Source of the DNA: Bacillota bacterium
GTDB taxonomy: Bacteria > Bacillota > Clostridia > Christensenellales > Aristaeellaceae
Assembly: GCA_023458835.1 (NCBI GenBank)
Contig: JAEWWY010000316.1
Span: forward strand, 1 to 13,541
Length of the DNA stretch: 13,541 nt
Reading direction: 5' to 3'
A program made the translations under genes and the position numbers. This document shows, in pieces, positions 7,109 to 13,541 of this stretch; position 1 is the stretch's first letter, and each line of letters opens with the position of its first letter. The notes under the pieces were generated by a model. The model worked only from the letters and a program-made list of their open reading frames with translations. It searched no databases and had not been told where the DNA came from.

Positions 7109-7477
7109 ATGATCCAGCCGCAAACGCGACTGAAGGTGGCCGACAATTCCGGCGCCAAGGAAATCATGTGCATCCGCGTCCTGGGCGGCTCCTTCCGCCG
7201 GGATGGGTCCATTGGCGATATCATCGTGGCCAGTGTCAAGACGGCCACTCCCGGCGGCACCGTCAAGAAGGGCGATGTGGTCAAGGCTGTCGTGGTGCGC
7301 ATGCGCAAGCAGAAGCGCCGCCCCGATGGCAGCTACATCCGTTTTGACGATAACGCAGCCGTCATCATCAACGAGCAAAAGATGCCCCGTGGGACCCGTA
7401 TCTTCGGGCCTGTCGCCCGGGAACTGCGCGAGAAGGATTTCATGAAGATCGTCTCGCTGGCCCCGGAAGTACTGTAA
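7109..7477 (+). CDS. rplN: 50S ribosomal protein L14
   Basis: Protein at the subunit interface, also the binding site of the silencing factor RsfS in many bacteria. The 122-residue length is standard. It opens with MIQPQTRLKVADNSGAKEI, followed by KKGDVVKAVVVR (53-64), GSYIRFDDNAAVIIN (74-88) and GTRIFGPVARELRE (95-108). AAAGGAGGA (7092-7100) precedes ATG 7109 by 8 bases. Its stop codon is immediately followed by the rplX ribosome binding site. Confidence 0.99.
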   Translation: MIQPQTRLKVADNSGAKEIMCIRVLGGSFRRDGSIGDIIVASVKTATPGGTVKKGDVVKAVVVRMRKQKRRPDGSYIRFDDNAAVIINEQKMPRGTRIFGPVARELREKDFMKIVSLAPEVL

Positions 7478-7492
7478 GGAGGTGTGACGATT

Positions 7493-7828
7493 ATGCATAT
7501 CCGCTCCAAAGACCAGGTCGTTGTCATCTCCGGTGACGACAAGGGCAAAAAGGGCAAGATCCTCACCGCTTATCCCAAGACCGGCAAGGTCGTCGTGGAA
7601 GGCGTAGCCGTTGTCACAAAGCATCAGAAGCCCCGCAACCAGGGCCAGCCCGGCGGCATCATCCACAAGGAAAGCGCCATCAGCGCCTCCAACGTGATGC
7701 TCATCTGCCCCAAGTGCGGCGCCGCCACCAGGATCGGCCGCGTGGCTGAGGTGGTGGAAAAGGAAGACGGCAAAAAGGCAAAGAAAATGGTCCGCGTCTG
7801 CAAAAAATGCAAGGCGAAGATAGACTGA
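7493..7828 (+). CDS. rplX: 50S ribosomal protein L24, with two CxxC knuckles
   Basis: Assembly-initiator protein that binds the 5' end of 23S rRNA. The 111-residue product has the KOW motif near the N terminus (DQVVVISGDDKGKKGKIL, 7-24), then EGVAVVTKHQKP and GGIIHKE. The C-terminal part carries C72-x2-C75 and C103-x2-C106, which could bind one zinc ion; E. coli L24 lacks these cysteines. I choose ATG 7493 because AAGGAGGT (7476-7483) lies 9 bases upstream. A possible GTG at 7484 would fall directly against that site and is rejected. The ribosome binding site overlaps the rplN stop codon. Confidence 0.98.
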   Translation: MHIRSKDQVVVISGDDKGKKGKILTAYPKTGKVVVEGVAVVTKHQKPRNQGQPGGIIHKESAISASNVMLICPKCGAATRIGRVAEVVEKEDGKKAKKMVRVCKKCKAKID

Positions 7829-7849
7829 TAAAGGGAGAGGAGACGGCAA

Positions 7850-8392
7850 ATGGCTACCAGAATGCATGATAAATACTTGGCCGAAGCTGTACCTGCCCTG
7901 AAGCAGAAATTCGGCTACAAGAACGTGATGGAGATCCCCAAGCTGGAGAAGGTCATCATCAACATGGGCTTGGGCGACTGCAAGGACAACGCCAAGGCGT
8001 TGGAAGGCGCTGTGGCGGAGCTGACCGCCATCGCCGGCCAGAAAGCCCAAATAACCAAGGCCCGCAAGAGCCTCGCCAACTTCAAGCGGCGTGCGGGCAT
8101 GAACATCGGCGCAAAGGTCACCATCCGGGGCGTCCGGATGGAAGAGTTCATCGATAAATTGATGAATATCGCCCTTCCCCGCGTGCGTGACTTCCGCGGC
8201 GTATCCACCAAGGCTTTTGACGGCCGCGGCAACTATGCCCTGGGCATCCGTGAACAGCTCCTGTTTCCTGAAATTGAGTACGACAAGGTGGAAAAGGTAC
8301 GGGGTATGGAAATCATCTTCGTAACCACCGCCAAGACGGACGAGGAATGCATGGAACTGCTCAGGCTCCTGGGCATGCCGTTCGCACAGTAA
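7850..8392 (+). CDS. rplE: 50S ribosomal protein L5
   Basis: 5S rRNA-binding protein of the central protuberance that contacts S13 and P-site tRNA. It has 180 residues. MEIPKLEKVIINMGLGD (27-43), QKAQITKARKSLANFKRR (63-80), MNIGAKVTIRG and LPRVRDFRGVSTKAFDGRGNYALGI cover the family signatures. A purine-rich GAGAGGAG (7835-7842) precedes ATG 7850. Ordinary in length and content. Confidence 0.99.
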   Translation: MATRMHDKYLAEAVPALKQKFGYKNVMEIPKLEKVIINMGLGDCKDNAKALEGAVAELTAIAGQKAQITKARKSLANFKRRAGMNIGAKVTIRGVRMEEFIDKLMNIALPRVRDFRGVSTKAFDGRGNYALGIREQLLFPEIEYDKVEKVRGMEIIFVTTAKTDEECMELLRLLGMPFAQ

Positions 8393-8412
8393 GGGAAGGA
8401 GGAAAACTCAAA

Positions 8413-8598
8413 GTGGCTAAAACAAGCATGATCCTAAAGCAACAGAGGCCAGCGAAATTCTCCACCCGCGCCTATACCCGCTGCCGCCTGTGCGGCCGGC
8501 CCCACTCGGTGCTCCGCAAGTACGGCGTGTGCCGCATTTGCTTCAGAGAATTGGCCTATGCCGGCCAGATCCCCGGTGTCCGCAAGGCCAGTTGGTAA
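8413..8598 (+). CDS. rpsN: 30S ribosomal protein S14, zinc type (GTG start)
   Basis: Late-assembling protein of the small-subunit head. This is the short zinc form: 61 residues with C24-x2-C27 and C40-x2-C43 (CRLCGRPHSVLRKYGVCRIC), and the usual end PGVRKASW. The start is GTG 8413, giving MAKTSMILKQQRP, which matches the family N terminus. AAGGAGGA (8396-8403) is 9 bases upstream. A longer in-frame reading from 8347 would begin inside rplE and is rejected. It is the only gene of the array for which I assign a non-ATG start. The zinc form is usual in Bacillota; a zinc-free paralogue may exist elsewhere in the genome. Confidence 0.98.
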   Translation: MAKTSMILKQQRPAKFSTRAYTRCRLCGRPHSVLRKYGVCRICFRELAYAGQIPGVRKASW

Positions 8599-8626
8599 GC
8601 GGGGAAGAACGGAAGGAGGTTCCACC

Positions 8627-9028
8627 ATGGTTGTGAATGATCCCATTGCCGATATGCTGACCCGCATCCGCAATGCGCAAGTCGCCAAGCATGACGCCTT
8701 GACGTTGCCCGCAAGCAACCTCAAAAAGGCCATTGCCAAGATCTTGCTGGCAGAAGGATATGTCAAGTCCGTGGATTTCCAGGATGAAGGCCAGGCGGGA
8801 AGTATCAAGATTGTTTTGAAGTATGTGAACGGCAAGCAGCAGCCCGTAATCGCGGGCCTGAAGCGCATCAGCCGCCCCGGCCTGCGCGTGTATGCCCGTT
8901 GCGAAGAACTGCCCAAGGTGCTCGGCGGCCTGGGAATCGCCATCATCAGCACCTCCAAGGGCCTTATGACCGATAAGGAAGCCCGCAGGAGCGCCGTAGG
9001 CGGCGAAGTGCTGGCTTACATCTGGTAA
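8627..9028 (+). CDS. rpsH: 30S ribosomal protein S8
   Basis: Primary 16S rRNA-binding protein; in E. coli it represses the spc operon. The 133-residue product starts MVVNDPIADMLTRIRNA, the family's usual opening. ATG 8627 follows AAGGAGGT (8613-8620) by 6 bases. The upstream in-frame extension to 8558 lies inside rpsN and crosses this site, so it is rejected. The C-terminal part has RPGLRVYA (84-91), GLGIAIISTSKG and RRSAVGGEVLAYIW, all canonical. Confidence 0.99.
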   Translation: MVVNDPIADMLTRIRNAQVAKHDALTLPASNLKKAIAKILLAEGYVKSVDFQDEGQAGSIKIVLKYVNGKQQPVIAGLKRISRPGLRVYARCEELPKVLGGLGIAIISTSKGLMTDKEARRSAVGGEVLAYIW

Positions 9029-9053
9029 ACCGACTGTCAATGGAGGTGCGATT

Positions 9054-9596
9054 ATGTCTCGAATCGGAAAGCTTCCGATCACTGTCCCCGCGGGCGTGAC
9101 GGTCACGGTTTCCCAGGACAACACCGTAACGGTGAAAGGCCCCAAGGGAGTATTATCCCAGTGGGTAAACCGGGATATTACCGTGCAACAGGAAGGGAAT
9201 GTACTGACCCTTCAGCGCCCCACGGATTCCAAGCCCCACAAGGCGATGCACGGGCTGTACCGCAGCCTGGTGCATAACATGGTCGTGGGTGTCACCGATG
9301 GTTTCTCCAAGTCTCTGGAGCTGGTTGGCACCGGCTACCGCGCTGCGGCCGAAGGCAAAAAGCTGACGCTGAACGTGGGCTATTCCCATCCCGTGGTTTT
9401 CGATGCTCCGGAAAATGTTACCTTTGAGACCCCCAACCCCAACAAAATCGTGGTGAAGGGGATCGACAAACAGCAGGTGGGCAGCCTTGCCGCCGATATC
9501 CGCGCCGTCCGTGAGCCCGAACCCTACCTTGGCAAGGGCATCAAGTATGACACCGAGCGGATCCGCCGCAAGGAAGGCAAGACCGGCAAGAAGTAA
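9054..9596 (+). CDS. rplF: 50S ribosomal protein L6
   Basis: Large-subunit protein near the factor-binding site. It has 180 residues with the two repeated L6 domains: MSRIGKLPITVPAGV at the start, VTVKGPKG (25-32), ELVGTGYRA (85-93) and the C-terminal signature PEPYLGKGIKY (151-161) followed by a Lys-rich tail. TGGAGGTG (9041-9048) lies 5 bases before ATG 9054. Ordinary member of the family. Confidence 0.99.
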   Translation: MSRIGKLPITVPAGVTVTVSQDNTVTVKGPKGVLSQWVNRDITVQQEGNVLTLQRPTDSKPHKAMHGLYRSLVHNMVVGVTDGFSKSLELVGTGYRAAAEGKKLTLNVGYSHPVVFDAPENVTFETPNPNKIVVKGIDKQQVGSLAADIRAVREPEPYLGKGIKYDTERIRRKEGKTGKK

Positions 9597-9614
9597 GAAA
9601 GGGAGTGAACGCAC

Positions 9615-9983
9615 ATGTTCAAAAAGCGTGACCGCAATGAGATCCGCGTGATCCGCCACGCGCGCGTCCGCAAAAAGATCAGCGGCACCCCGGATATGCC
9701 GCGTCTTTGCGTATACCGCAGCCTGAATCACATTTACGCTCAGATCATTGACGATACCAAGGGAGCCACCCTTGTATCCGCTTCCACCGTGGACCCCAAC
9801 CTGAAGGGGCAATTGACGGAAGCCAGCAAAAAGGGCGCTTCGAAACTCGTCGGCAAGCTTGTGGCCGAGCGTGCCCTCCAGGCCGGCATCAAGCAGGTGG
9901 TCTTCGACCGCGGCGGCTATGTGTATACCGGCCGTGTTGCGGAACTGGCTGCCGGCGCCCGGGAAGCCGGGTTGGATTTCTGA
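9615..9983 (+). CDS. rplR: 50S ribosomal protein L18
   Basis: 5S rRNA-binding protein that with L5 anchors 5S rRNA in the central protuberance. It has 122 residues. The basic N terminus with RHARVRKKISGTPDMPRLCV (14-33), RSLNHIYAQIIDD (35-47) and the C-terminal VFDRGGYVYTGRVAELA (95-111) identify it. A purine-rich GAAAGGGAGTG sits just before ATG 9615. A 19-base gap leads to rpsE. Confidence 0.99.
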   Translation: MFKKRDRNEIRVIRHARVRKKISGTPDMPRLCVYRSLNHIYAQIIDDTKGATLVSASTVDPNLKGQLTEASKKGASKLVGKLVAERALQAGIKQVVFDRGGYVYTGRVAELAAGAREAGLDF

Positions 9984-10002
9984 TTAGAAGGAGGACACTA
10001 TC

Positions 10003-10500
10003 ATGCAACGCTTCGAACAGGTCAGCGAATTCAAAGAAAAGCTGGTTGCTGTCAACCGCGTCGTGAAGGTCGTAAAGGGCGGCCGCAACTTCCGCTTTTC
10101 TGCGCTGGTTGTGGTGGGCGATGAAAAAGGCCGCGTCGGCGCCGGCATGGGCAAGGCTGCTGAAATCCCCGAAGCCATCCGCAAGGCGGTGGAGGATGCC
10201 AAAAAGCATCTGGTGACCGTGCCCATCAAAGGCACCACCATCCCCCACGAGGCGATAGGCAACTTTGGCACCGGCAAAGTGGTGCTCCTTCCCGCCGAGG
10301 AAGGTGCCGGCATCATCGCAGGCGGCGGCGCCCGCGCCGTGCTGGAGCTGGCCGGTCTCAAGGATATCCGCACCAAGTCGTTTGGCACCAGCAACCCCAT
10401 CAACATGGTGAAGGCCACCCTGGCAGGCCTTAGGACCCTTCGCTCCGCCGAACAGGTGGCGCGGCTTCGCGGCAAGACCGTGGAGGAACTGTTGGGCTGA
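10003..10500 (+). CDS. rpsE: 30S ribosomal protein S5
   Basis: Protein at the mRNA entry side that affects decoding fidelity. It has 165 residues with an N-terminal double-stranded-RNA-binding fold: NRVVKVVKGGRNFRFSALVV (18-37) and GDEKGRVGAGMGKA. Spectinomycin-resistance changes usually map to the loop around VVKGG, which looks intact here. PIKGTTIPHEAIGNFGTGKV and GGGARAVLELAG are canonical. AAGGAGGA precedes ATG 10003. The stop touches the rpmD ribosome binding site. Confidence 0.99.
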   Translation: MQRFEQVSEFKEKLVAVNRVVKVVKGGRNFRFSALVVVGDEKGRVGAGMGKAAEIPEAIRKAVEDAKKHLVTVPIKGTTIPHEAIGNFGTGKVVLLPAEEGAGIIAGGGARAVLELAGLKDIRTKSFGTSNPINMVKATLAGLRTLRSAEQVARLRGKTVEELLG

Positions 10501-10513
10501 GGAGGAGAAAACA

Positions 10514-10696
10514 ATGAAGCTGAAAATTACATTGATCAAGTCTCCCATCTCCAGCCTGCAAAAGCACATCGACACCGTGAAAGCCCTGGGCTTGCGCAAG
10601 GTAGGTCACTGCGTCGTCAGGGAAGACAACCCCTGCGTCCGCGGCCAGATCTTCCGGGTGAAGCACATGGTCACCGTGGAAGAAATCAGCGAGTAA
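10514..10696 (+). CDS. rpmD: 50S ribosomal protein L30
   Basis: Small, non-universal large-subunit protein. It has 60 residues, the family norm, with LKITLIKSPIS (3-13), the TVKALGLRKVGHCV helix region (21-34) and the end VKHMVTVEE. GGAGGAG directly after the rpsE stop supports ATG 10514. Its position between rpsE and rplO is the standard one. Confidence 0.98.
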   Translation: MKLKITLIKSPISSLQKHIDTVKALGLRKVGHCVVREDNPCVRGQIFRVKHMVTVEEISE

Positions 10697-10709
10697 GGAG
10701 GGAAAACCC

Positions 10710-11150
10710 ATGAAACTGCACGAGTTGAGACCCGCTCCGGGTTCCACCACCGCCCCCAAGCGACTGGGCCGCGGCACGGGCTCCGGTTTGGGCAAAACCT
10801 CCGGCAAGGGCCACAAGGGCGCCCGCGCCCGGTCCGGCGGCGGCAAGGGCCCCGGCTTTGAAGGCGGACAGATGCCGCTTACGCGCCGTGTTCCCAAGCG
10901 CGGCTTTACCAATATTTTCGGCAAGGACTATGCAACCGTAAACGTGGAGCGCCTGGAGATTTTCGAAGATGGAGCTGTGGTTACTGTCGAGTCCCTCATG
11001 AGCGCCGGCATCATCAAGAAGACACTGGACGGCGTGAAGATTCTGGGTGGCGGCGAACTGACCCGGAAGCTTATCGTGAAGGCGGACAAGTTCACGGAAT
11101 CTGCCAAAGAAAAGATCGAGGCTCTCGGCGGGAAAGCCGAGGTGATTTGA
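10710..11150 (+). CDS. rplO: 50S ribosomal protein L15
   Basis: Late-assembly large-subunit protein. It has 146 residues. The Gly- and Lys-rich N-terminal extension (KRLGRGTGSGLGKTSGKGHK, 17-36) threads into rRNA, and the globular C terminus contains GGGELTRKLIVKADKF. The ribosome binding site AAGGAGGG (10695-10702) overlaps the rpmD stop. The TGA stop lies 2 bases before the secY ATG I prefer. Confidence 0.99.
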   Translation: MKLHELRPAPGSTTAPKRLGRGTGSGLGKTSGKGHKGARARSGGGKGPGFEGGQMPLTRRVPKRGFTNIFGKDYATVNVERLEIFEDGAVVTVESLMSAGIIKKTLDGVKILGGGELTRKLIVKADKFTESAKEKIEALGGKAEVI

Positions 11151-11152
11151 TC

Positions 11153-12409
11153 ATGTGGGAGACCCTTCGCAATGCCTGGCGCGTGGATGACCTGCGCAAA
11201 AAGATCCTGTATACGCTTTTCATGCTGCTGATCTTCCGGCTGGTGGGCGTTATTCCCGCCCCCGGTGTGGACGTCGCGGCTGTAAGGGCGCAGATTGGTT
11301 CCAACAGCCTCCCGCTGCTGGACCTGGTGAACATGATGACGGGTAATGCCTTCTCCCAGATGACCATCATGGCTATGGGCATCACCCCGTACATCAACTC
11401 CTCCATCATCATGCAACTGTTGACCATCGCCATTCCGGCGTTGGAGCGGATGCAGAAGGAAGGGGAGGATGGACGCAAAAAGATCGCTACCATCACCCGC
11501 TATGTCACCGTGGGCCTGGCCGTCGTACAGGCCATCGGCCTGGTAGCCGGCCTCGGCTATATCAAAGCCGGCTGGTTCAATTATGTGCTGGTAGGCGTCA
11601 GCATGGCCGGCGGTACATCCCTGGCTATGTGGATCGGCGAGCGCATCACGGAAAAAGGCATTGGCAACGGCATTTCCCTTTTGATCTTTGCCGGCATCGT
11701 GAACAACCTGTTCACCGGCTTTGTGATCGGGATCGGCAAGGCGGCCACCCCTACCGATTGGCTGGCGCTGCTGGCTGTTCTTCTGGCGGCTGTGGTCATG
11801 ATCACCCTGGTTACCTTTGTGGACATGGGTGAACGCCGCATTCCCGTTCAGTATGCCAAGCGTGTGGTGGGCCGCAAGATGTACGGCGGCCAGAGCACCC
11901 ACATCCCCATGAAGGTGAACTCCACGGGCGTGCTGCCTTTGATCTTCGCTTACTCCTTCATGGCGTTCCCCGGCACCATCATTCAATTGCTCGGCGGCAC
12001 CCAAAGCGGCATTTATATTTGGTGGAGCAGGTACATGGGCAGCACCAGCCCCGCCTATCTGACCATCACCGCTTTGCTGATCATCGCCTTTACGTACTTC
12101 TACACCTCCATCAGCTTTAATCCCCAGGACATCAGCAAGAATGTACAGCAGCAGGGCGGCCTGATCCCCGGCATCCGTTCGGGCAAGGCCACGGTGGACT
12201 TTTTAAAGCGCACCAGCTCCCGGCTGACGCTGTTCGGCGCTCTGTTCCTGGCCATCCTGGCCACGATTCCCACCGTTCTGACAGTGCAATTGCAGGCGCA
12301 GGTTCCCTTTGCGGCATCCTCCCTGCTGATCGCCGTCAGCGTGGCGCTGGAGACCACCCGCCAGATGGAGAGCCAGCTTACCATGCGGCATTACAAGGGT
12401 TTCCTATAA
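11153..12409 (+). CDS. secY: Protein translocase subunit SecY
   Basis: Channel subunit of the SecYEG translocon in the cytoplasmic membrane. The 418-residue product has about ten transmembrane segments, at roughly 18-36, 70-94, 115-135, 142-160, 172-194, 202-224, 256-280, 302-322, 357-378 and 384-402. The cytoplasmic loop with YGGQSTHIPMKVN (244-256) and the PGIRSGKAT loop (339-347) that contacts SecA and ribosomes are present, as is the C-terminal MRHYKGFL. I choose ATG 11153 because MWETLRNAW aligns with the usual M-ETLRNA opening and GAGGTGA (11139-11145) is 7 bases upstream; the TTG at 11147 is too close to that site. SecE and SecG are not in this window. Confidence 0.99.
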   Translation: MWETLRNAWRVDDLRKKILYTLFMLLIFRLVGVIPAPGVDVAAVRAQIGSNSLPLLDLVNMMTGNAFSQMTIMAMGITPYINSSIIMQLLTIAIPALERMQKEGEDGRKKIATITRYVTVGLAVVQAIGLVAGLGYIKAGWFNYVLVGVSMAGGTSLAMWIGERITEKGIGNGISLLIFAGIVNNLFTGFVIGIGKAATPTDWLALLAVLLAAVVMITLVTFVDMGERRIPVQYAKRVVGRKMYGGQSTHIPMKVNSTGVLPLIFAYSFMAFPGTIIQLLGGTQSGIYIWWSRYMGSTSPAYLTITALLIIAFTYFYTSISFNPQDISKNVQQQGGLIPGIRSGKATVDFLKRTSSRLTLFGALFLAILATIPTVLTVQLQAQVPFAASSLLIAVSVALETTRQMESQLTMRHYKGFL

Positions 12410-12525
12410 AAAGTGCTGTTGTCCGACTTATGCCGTGCCGGGGGCATCCTCCGGGGCGGTATAGGCTGGACAATAACAGCATAGGCTTCAAGAAGCGGCC
12501 TTACCGGCGGAAGGGAAGGAACTGC
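12410..12525 (+). other. secY-adk gap with a long imperfect hairpin
   Basis: The only gap over 40 bases inside the array. Positions 12415-12480 form a 66-base imperfect inverted repeat. From outside in: GCTG/CAGC (12415-12418 with 12477-12480), a 3-base TAA bulge, TTGTCC/GGACAA (12419-12424 with 12468-12473), two weak positions, then 12427-12444 with 12448-12465 paired except one G-G mismatch and some G-T wobbles, and a CAT loop. No T-run follows, so it is not a standard terminator. No good promoter is seen. It may be an RNA processing, pausing or stability element, or a small palindromic repeat. Confidence 0.7.
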
Positions 12526-13155
12526 ATGAACATCATCTTTCTGGGCCCACCGGGGGCCGGAAAAGGCACCCAGGCGCAGCGGATATGCTCAAAATTGGGG
12601 ATTCCGCAAATCTCTACGGGCGACATTCTACGGCGGGCCATCCGGGAAGGAACGGAAATCGGCCTCAAGGCCAAATCCTTTATCGATGCCGGCCAGTTGG
12701 TGCCCGATGACGTGGTCATTGCCATCGTAGATGAAAGGCTTACGGAAAAGGACTGTGAAAAGGGGTATATCCTGGACGGGTTCCCCCGCACCGTTCCCCA
12801 GGCCGAGGCACTGAAGGCCATTGCCCGCATCGATGCTGTGCTCAACCTGGAGGTGCCGGACGAGGACCTGATCTCCCGCCTGTCGGGACGCAGGGTCTGC
12901 CCGAAGTGCGGCGCCACGTACCACCTGAATCATCTTGATGGAAAAATGGATTGCGCCGCCTGCGGCGAAAGCCTCATCCAGCGGGATGACGACAAGGCGG
13001 AAACAGTCAAAAATCGGCTGACGGTATATCACCGTCAAACAGCTCCGCTGGTTGCGTATTATCAAGAGGCAGGCCTTTTGAAAACCGTCAGCGGCGCGCA
13101 GGGGATGGAAGAAACATTTGAGGCCATCCTCAAGGTTTTAGGGGTCGAATCATGA
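12526..13155 (+). CDS. adk: Adenylate kinase, Cys4 zinc-LID type
   Basis: Converts ATP plus AMP to two ADP in the cytoplasm. The 209-residue product has the P-loop GPPGAGKGT (7-15), STGDILR (30-36), DGFPRT (84-89) and SGRRVCP (120-126). The LID carries C125, C128, C143 and C146, the zinc-binding form usual in Gram-positive bacteria. The stretch between the two Cys pairs (14 residues) looks slightly shorter than the B. subtilis form I recall. QRDDDKAETVKNRL (152-165) holds the conserved arginines. The start is ATG 12526, 5 bases after GGGAAGGA; the in-frame upstream extension to 12430 lies in the hairpin region and is rejected. The stop overlaps the map start (ATGA). Confidence 0.99.
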   Translation: MNIIFLGPPGAGKGTQAQRICSKLGIPQISTGDILRRAIREGTEIGLKAKSFIDAGQLVPDDVVIAIVDERLTEKDCEKGYILDGFPRTVPQAEALKAIARIDAVLNLEVPDEDLISRLSGRRVCPKCGATYHLNHLDGKMDCAACGESLIQRDDDKAETVKNRLTVYHRQTAPLVAYYQEAGLLKTVSGAQGMEETFEAILKVLGVES

Positions 13156-13541
13156 TATATCTCAAAAATCCGGAGCAGATAGGATTTATGCGCGAGGCAG
13201 GCGCCGTCCTGTACGAAGTTTTGCAAAAGCTTCGGGATGCCGTCAAGCCGGGGGTCACCACGGCTGCCTTGGATGTATATGCCGAACAGCTCATCCGCAA
13301 GCACAAGGCCGTTCCTTCCTTCCTTCATTACCATGGCTATCCGGCCACGCTGTGCACCAGTGTGGATGATCAGGTGGTCCATGGCATCCCAAGCGAGGAT
13401 GTGGTATTGCAGGAAGGCTCCATCATCAGCATCGATTGCGGGCTGGTGCTTAACGGCTGGCAGGCGGACAGCGCCTTCACCATAGGGGTTGGCGAAATCT
13501 CCGCCCAGGCCGCATCCCTGATCGAAATCACGGAGCAGTGC
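13152..13541 (+). CDS. map: Methionine aminopeptidase, type I (3' end cut by window)
   Basis: Removes the N-terminal methionine from new proteins, using a two-metal centre. Only the first 130 residues are present; a whole enzyme has about 250. Visible landmarks are IGFMREAG (10-17), VKPGVTT (31-37), PSFLHYHGYP (55-64) and VVHGIP with H77. The first two metal-binding aspartates are D95 (SIDCG) and D106 (ADSAFT). The remaining ligands lie past the window. ATG 13152 overlaps the adk stop by 4 bases, and the secY-adk-map order is the one common in Bacillota. It runs off the edge, so whether it is intact is unknown. Confidence 0.97.
   Translation, partial: MIYLKNPEQIGFMREAGAVLYEVLQKLRDAVKPGVTTAALDVYAEQLIRKHKAVPSFLHYHGYPATLCTSVDDQVVHGIPSEDVVLQEGSIISIDCGLVLNGWQADSAFTIGVGEISAQAASLIEITEQC

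Noticed and set aside
7484..7492. GTG start for rplX three codons upstream
   Set aside because: It would abut the Shine-Dalgarno sequence at 7476-7483. ATG 7493 has ideal spacing and the usual L24 N terminus.
1961..12409. Rearrangement, missing gene or inserted cargo within the S10-spc array
   Set aside because: The gene order is the standard one from rpsJ to secY, each product is full length, and spacing is tight throughout.
12430..12525. In-frame N-terminal extension of adk
   Set aside because: It covers the palindromic gap, adds a basic segment absent from adenylate kinases, and ignores the ribosome binding site just before ATG 12526.

Overview
This window is a highly conserved bacterial ribosomal protein gene cluster, all on the + strand. 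It opens at the start codon of tuf (EF-Tu). A noncoding gap of about 0.7 kb with one likely micro-gene follows. Then comes an unbroken S10-spc array: rpsJ-rplC-rplD-rplW-rplB-rpsS-rplV-rpsC-rplP-rpmC-rpsQ-rplN-rplX-rplE-rpsN-rpsH-rplF-rplR-rpsE-rpmD-rplO-secY-adk-map. The window edge cuts map after 130 codons.

The organism is most likely a GC-rich member of Bacillota, probably Clostridia. Supporting points are the secY-adk-map order, strong AGGAGG-type ribosome binding sites before nearly every gene, a 61-residue zinc-type S14, a Cys4 zinc-type LID in adenylate kinase, an L24 with two CxxC knuckles, and an L30 gene. The genus cannot be read from this. No rRNA, tRNA, mobile element or CRISPR was seen.

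Layout: tuf (1-1215) ends at a strong intrinsic terminator (1229-1259). A 42-codon ORF with its own Shine-Dalgarno sequence (1289-1417) encodes a probable single-pass membrane microprotein and is followed by a second, weaker terminator (1491-1510). After an unexplained stretch, a textbook sigma-A promoter (TTGCAA, 17 bp, TATAAT; 1763-1791) behind phased A-tracts starts the S10 transcript. Its roughly 163-nt leader holds several hairpins and a possible 27-codon leader ORF. From rpsJ to secY the genes are packed with gaps of at most 34 bases or overlaps of 4 bases. The only sizeable gap in the array is the 116 bases between secY and adk, and it holds a long imperfect inverted repeat.

The genes work together in translation: 21 ribosomal proteins, the elongation factor that delivers aminoacyl-tRNA, the translocon that receives nascent membrane and secreted proteins, adenylate kinase for nucleotide balance, and methionine aminopeptidase for N-terminal processing. 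I found no new multi-gene system. The points worth a second look are noncoding or very small: the secY-adk hairpin, the S10 leader and the microprotein after tuf.
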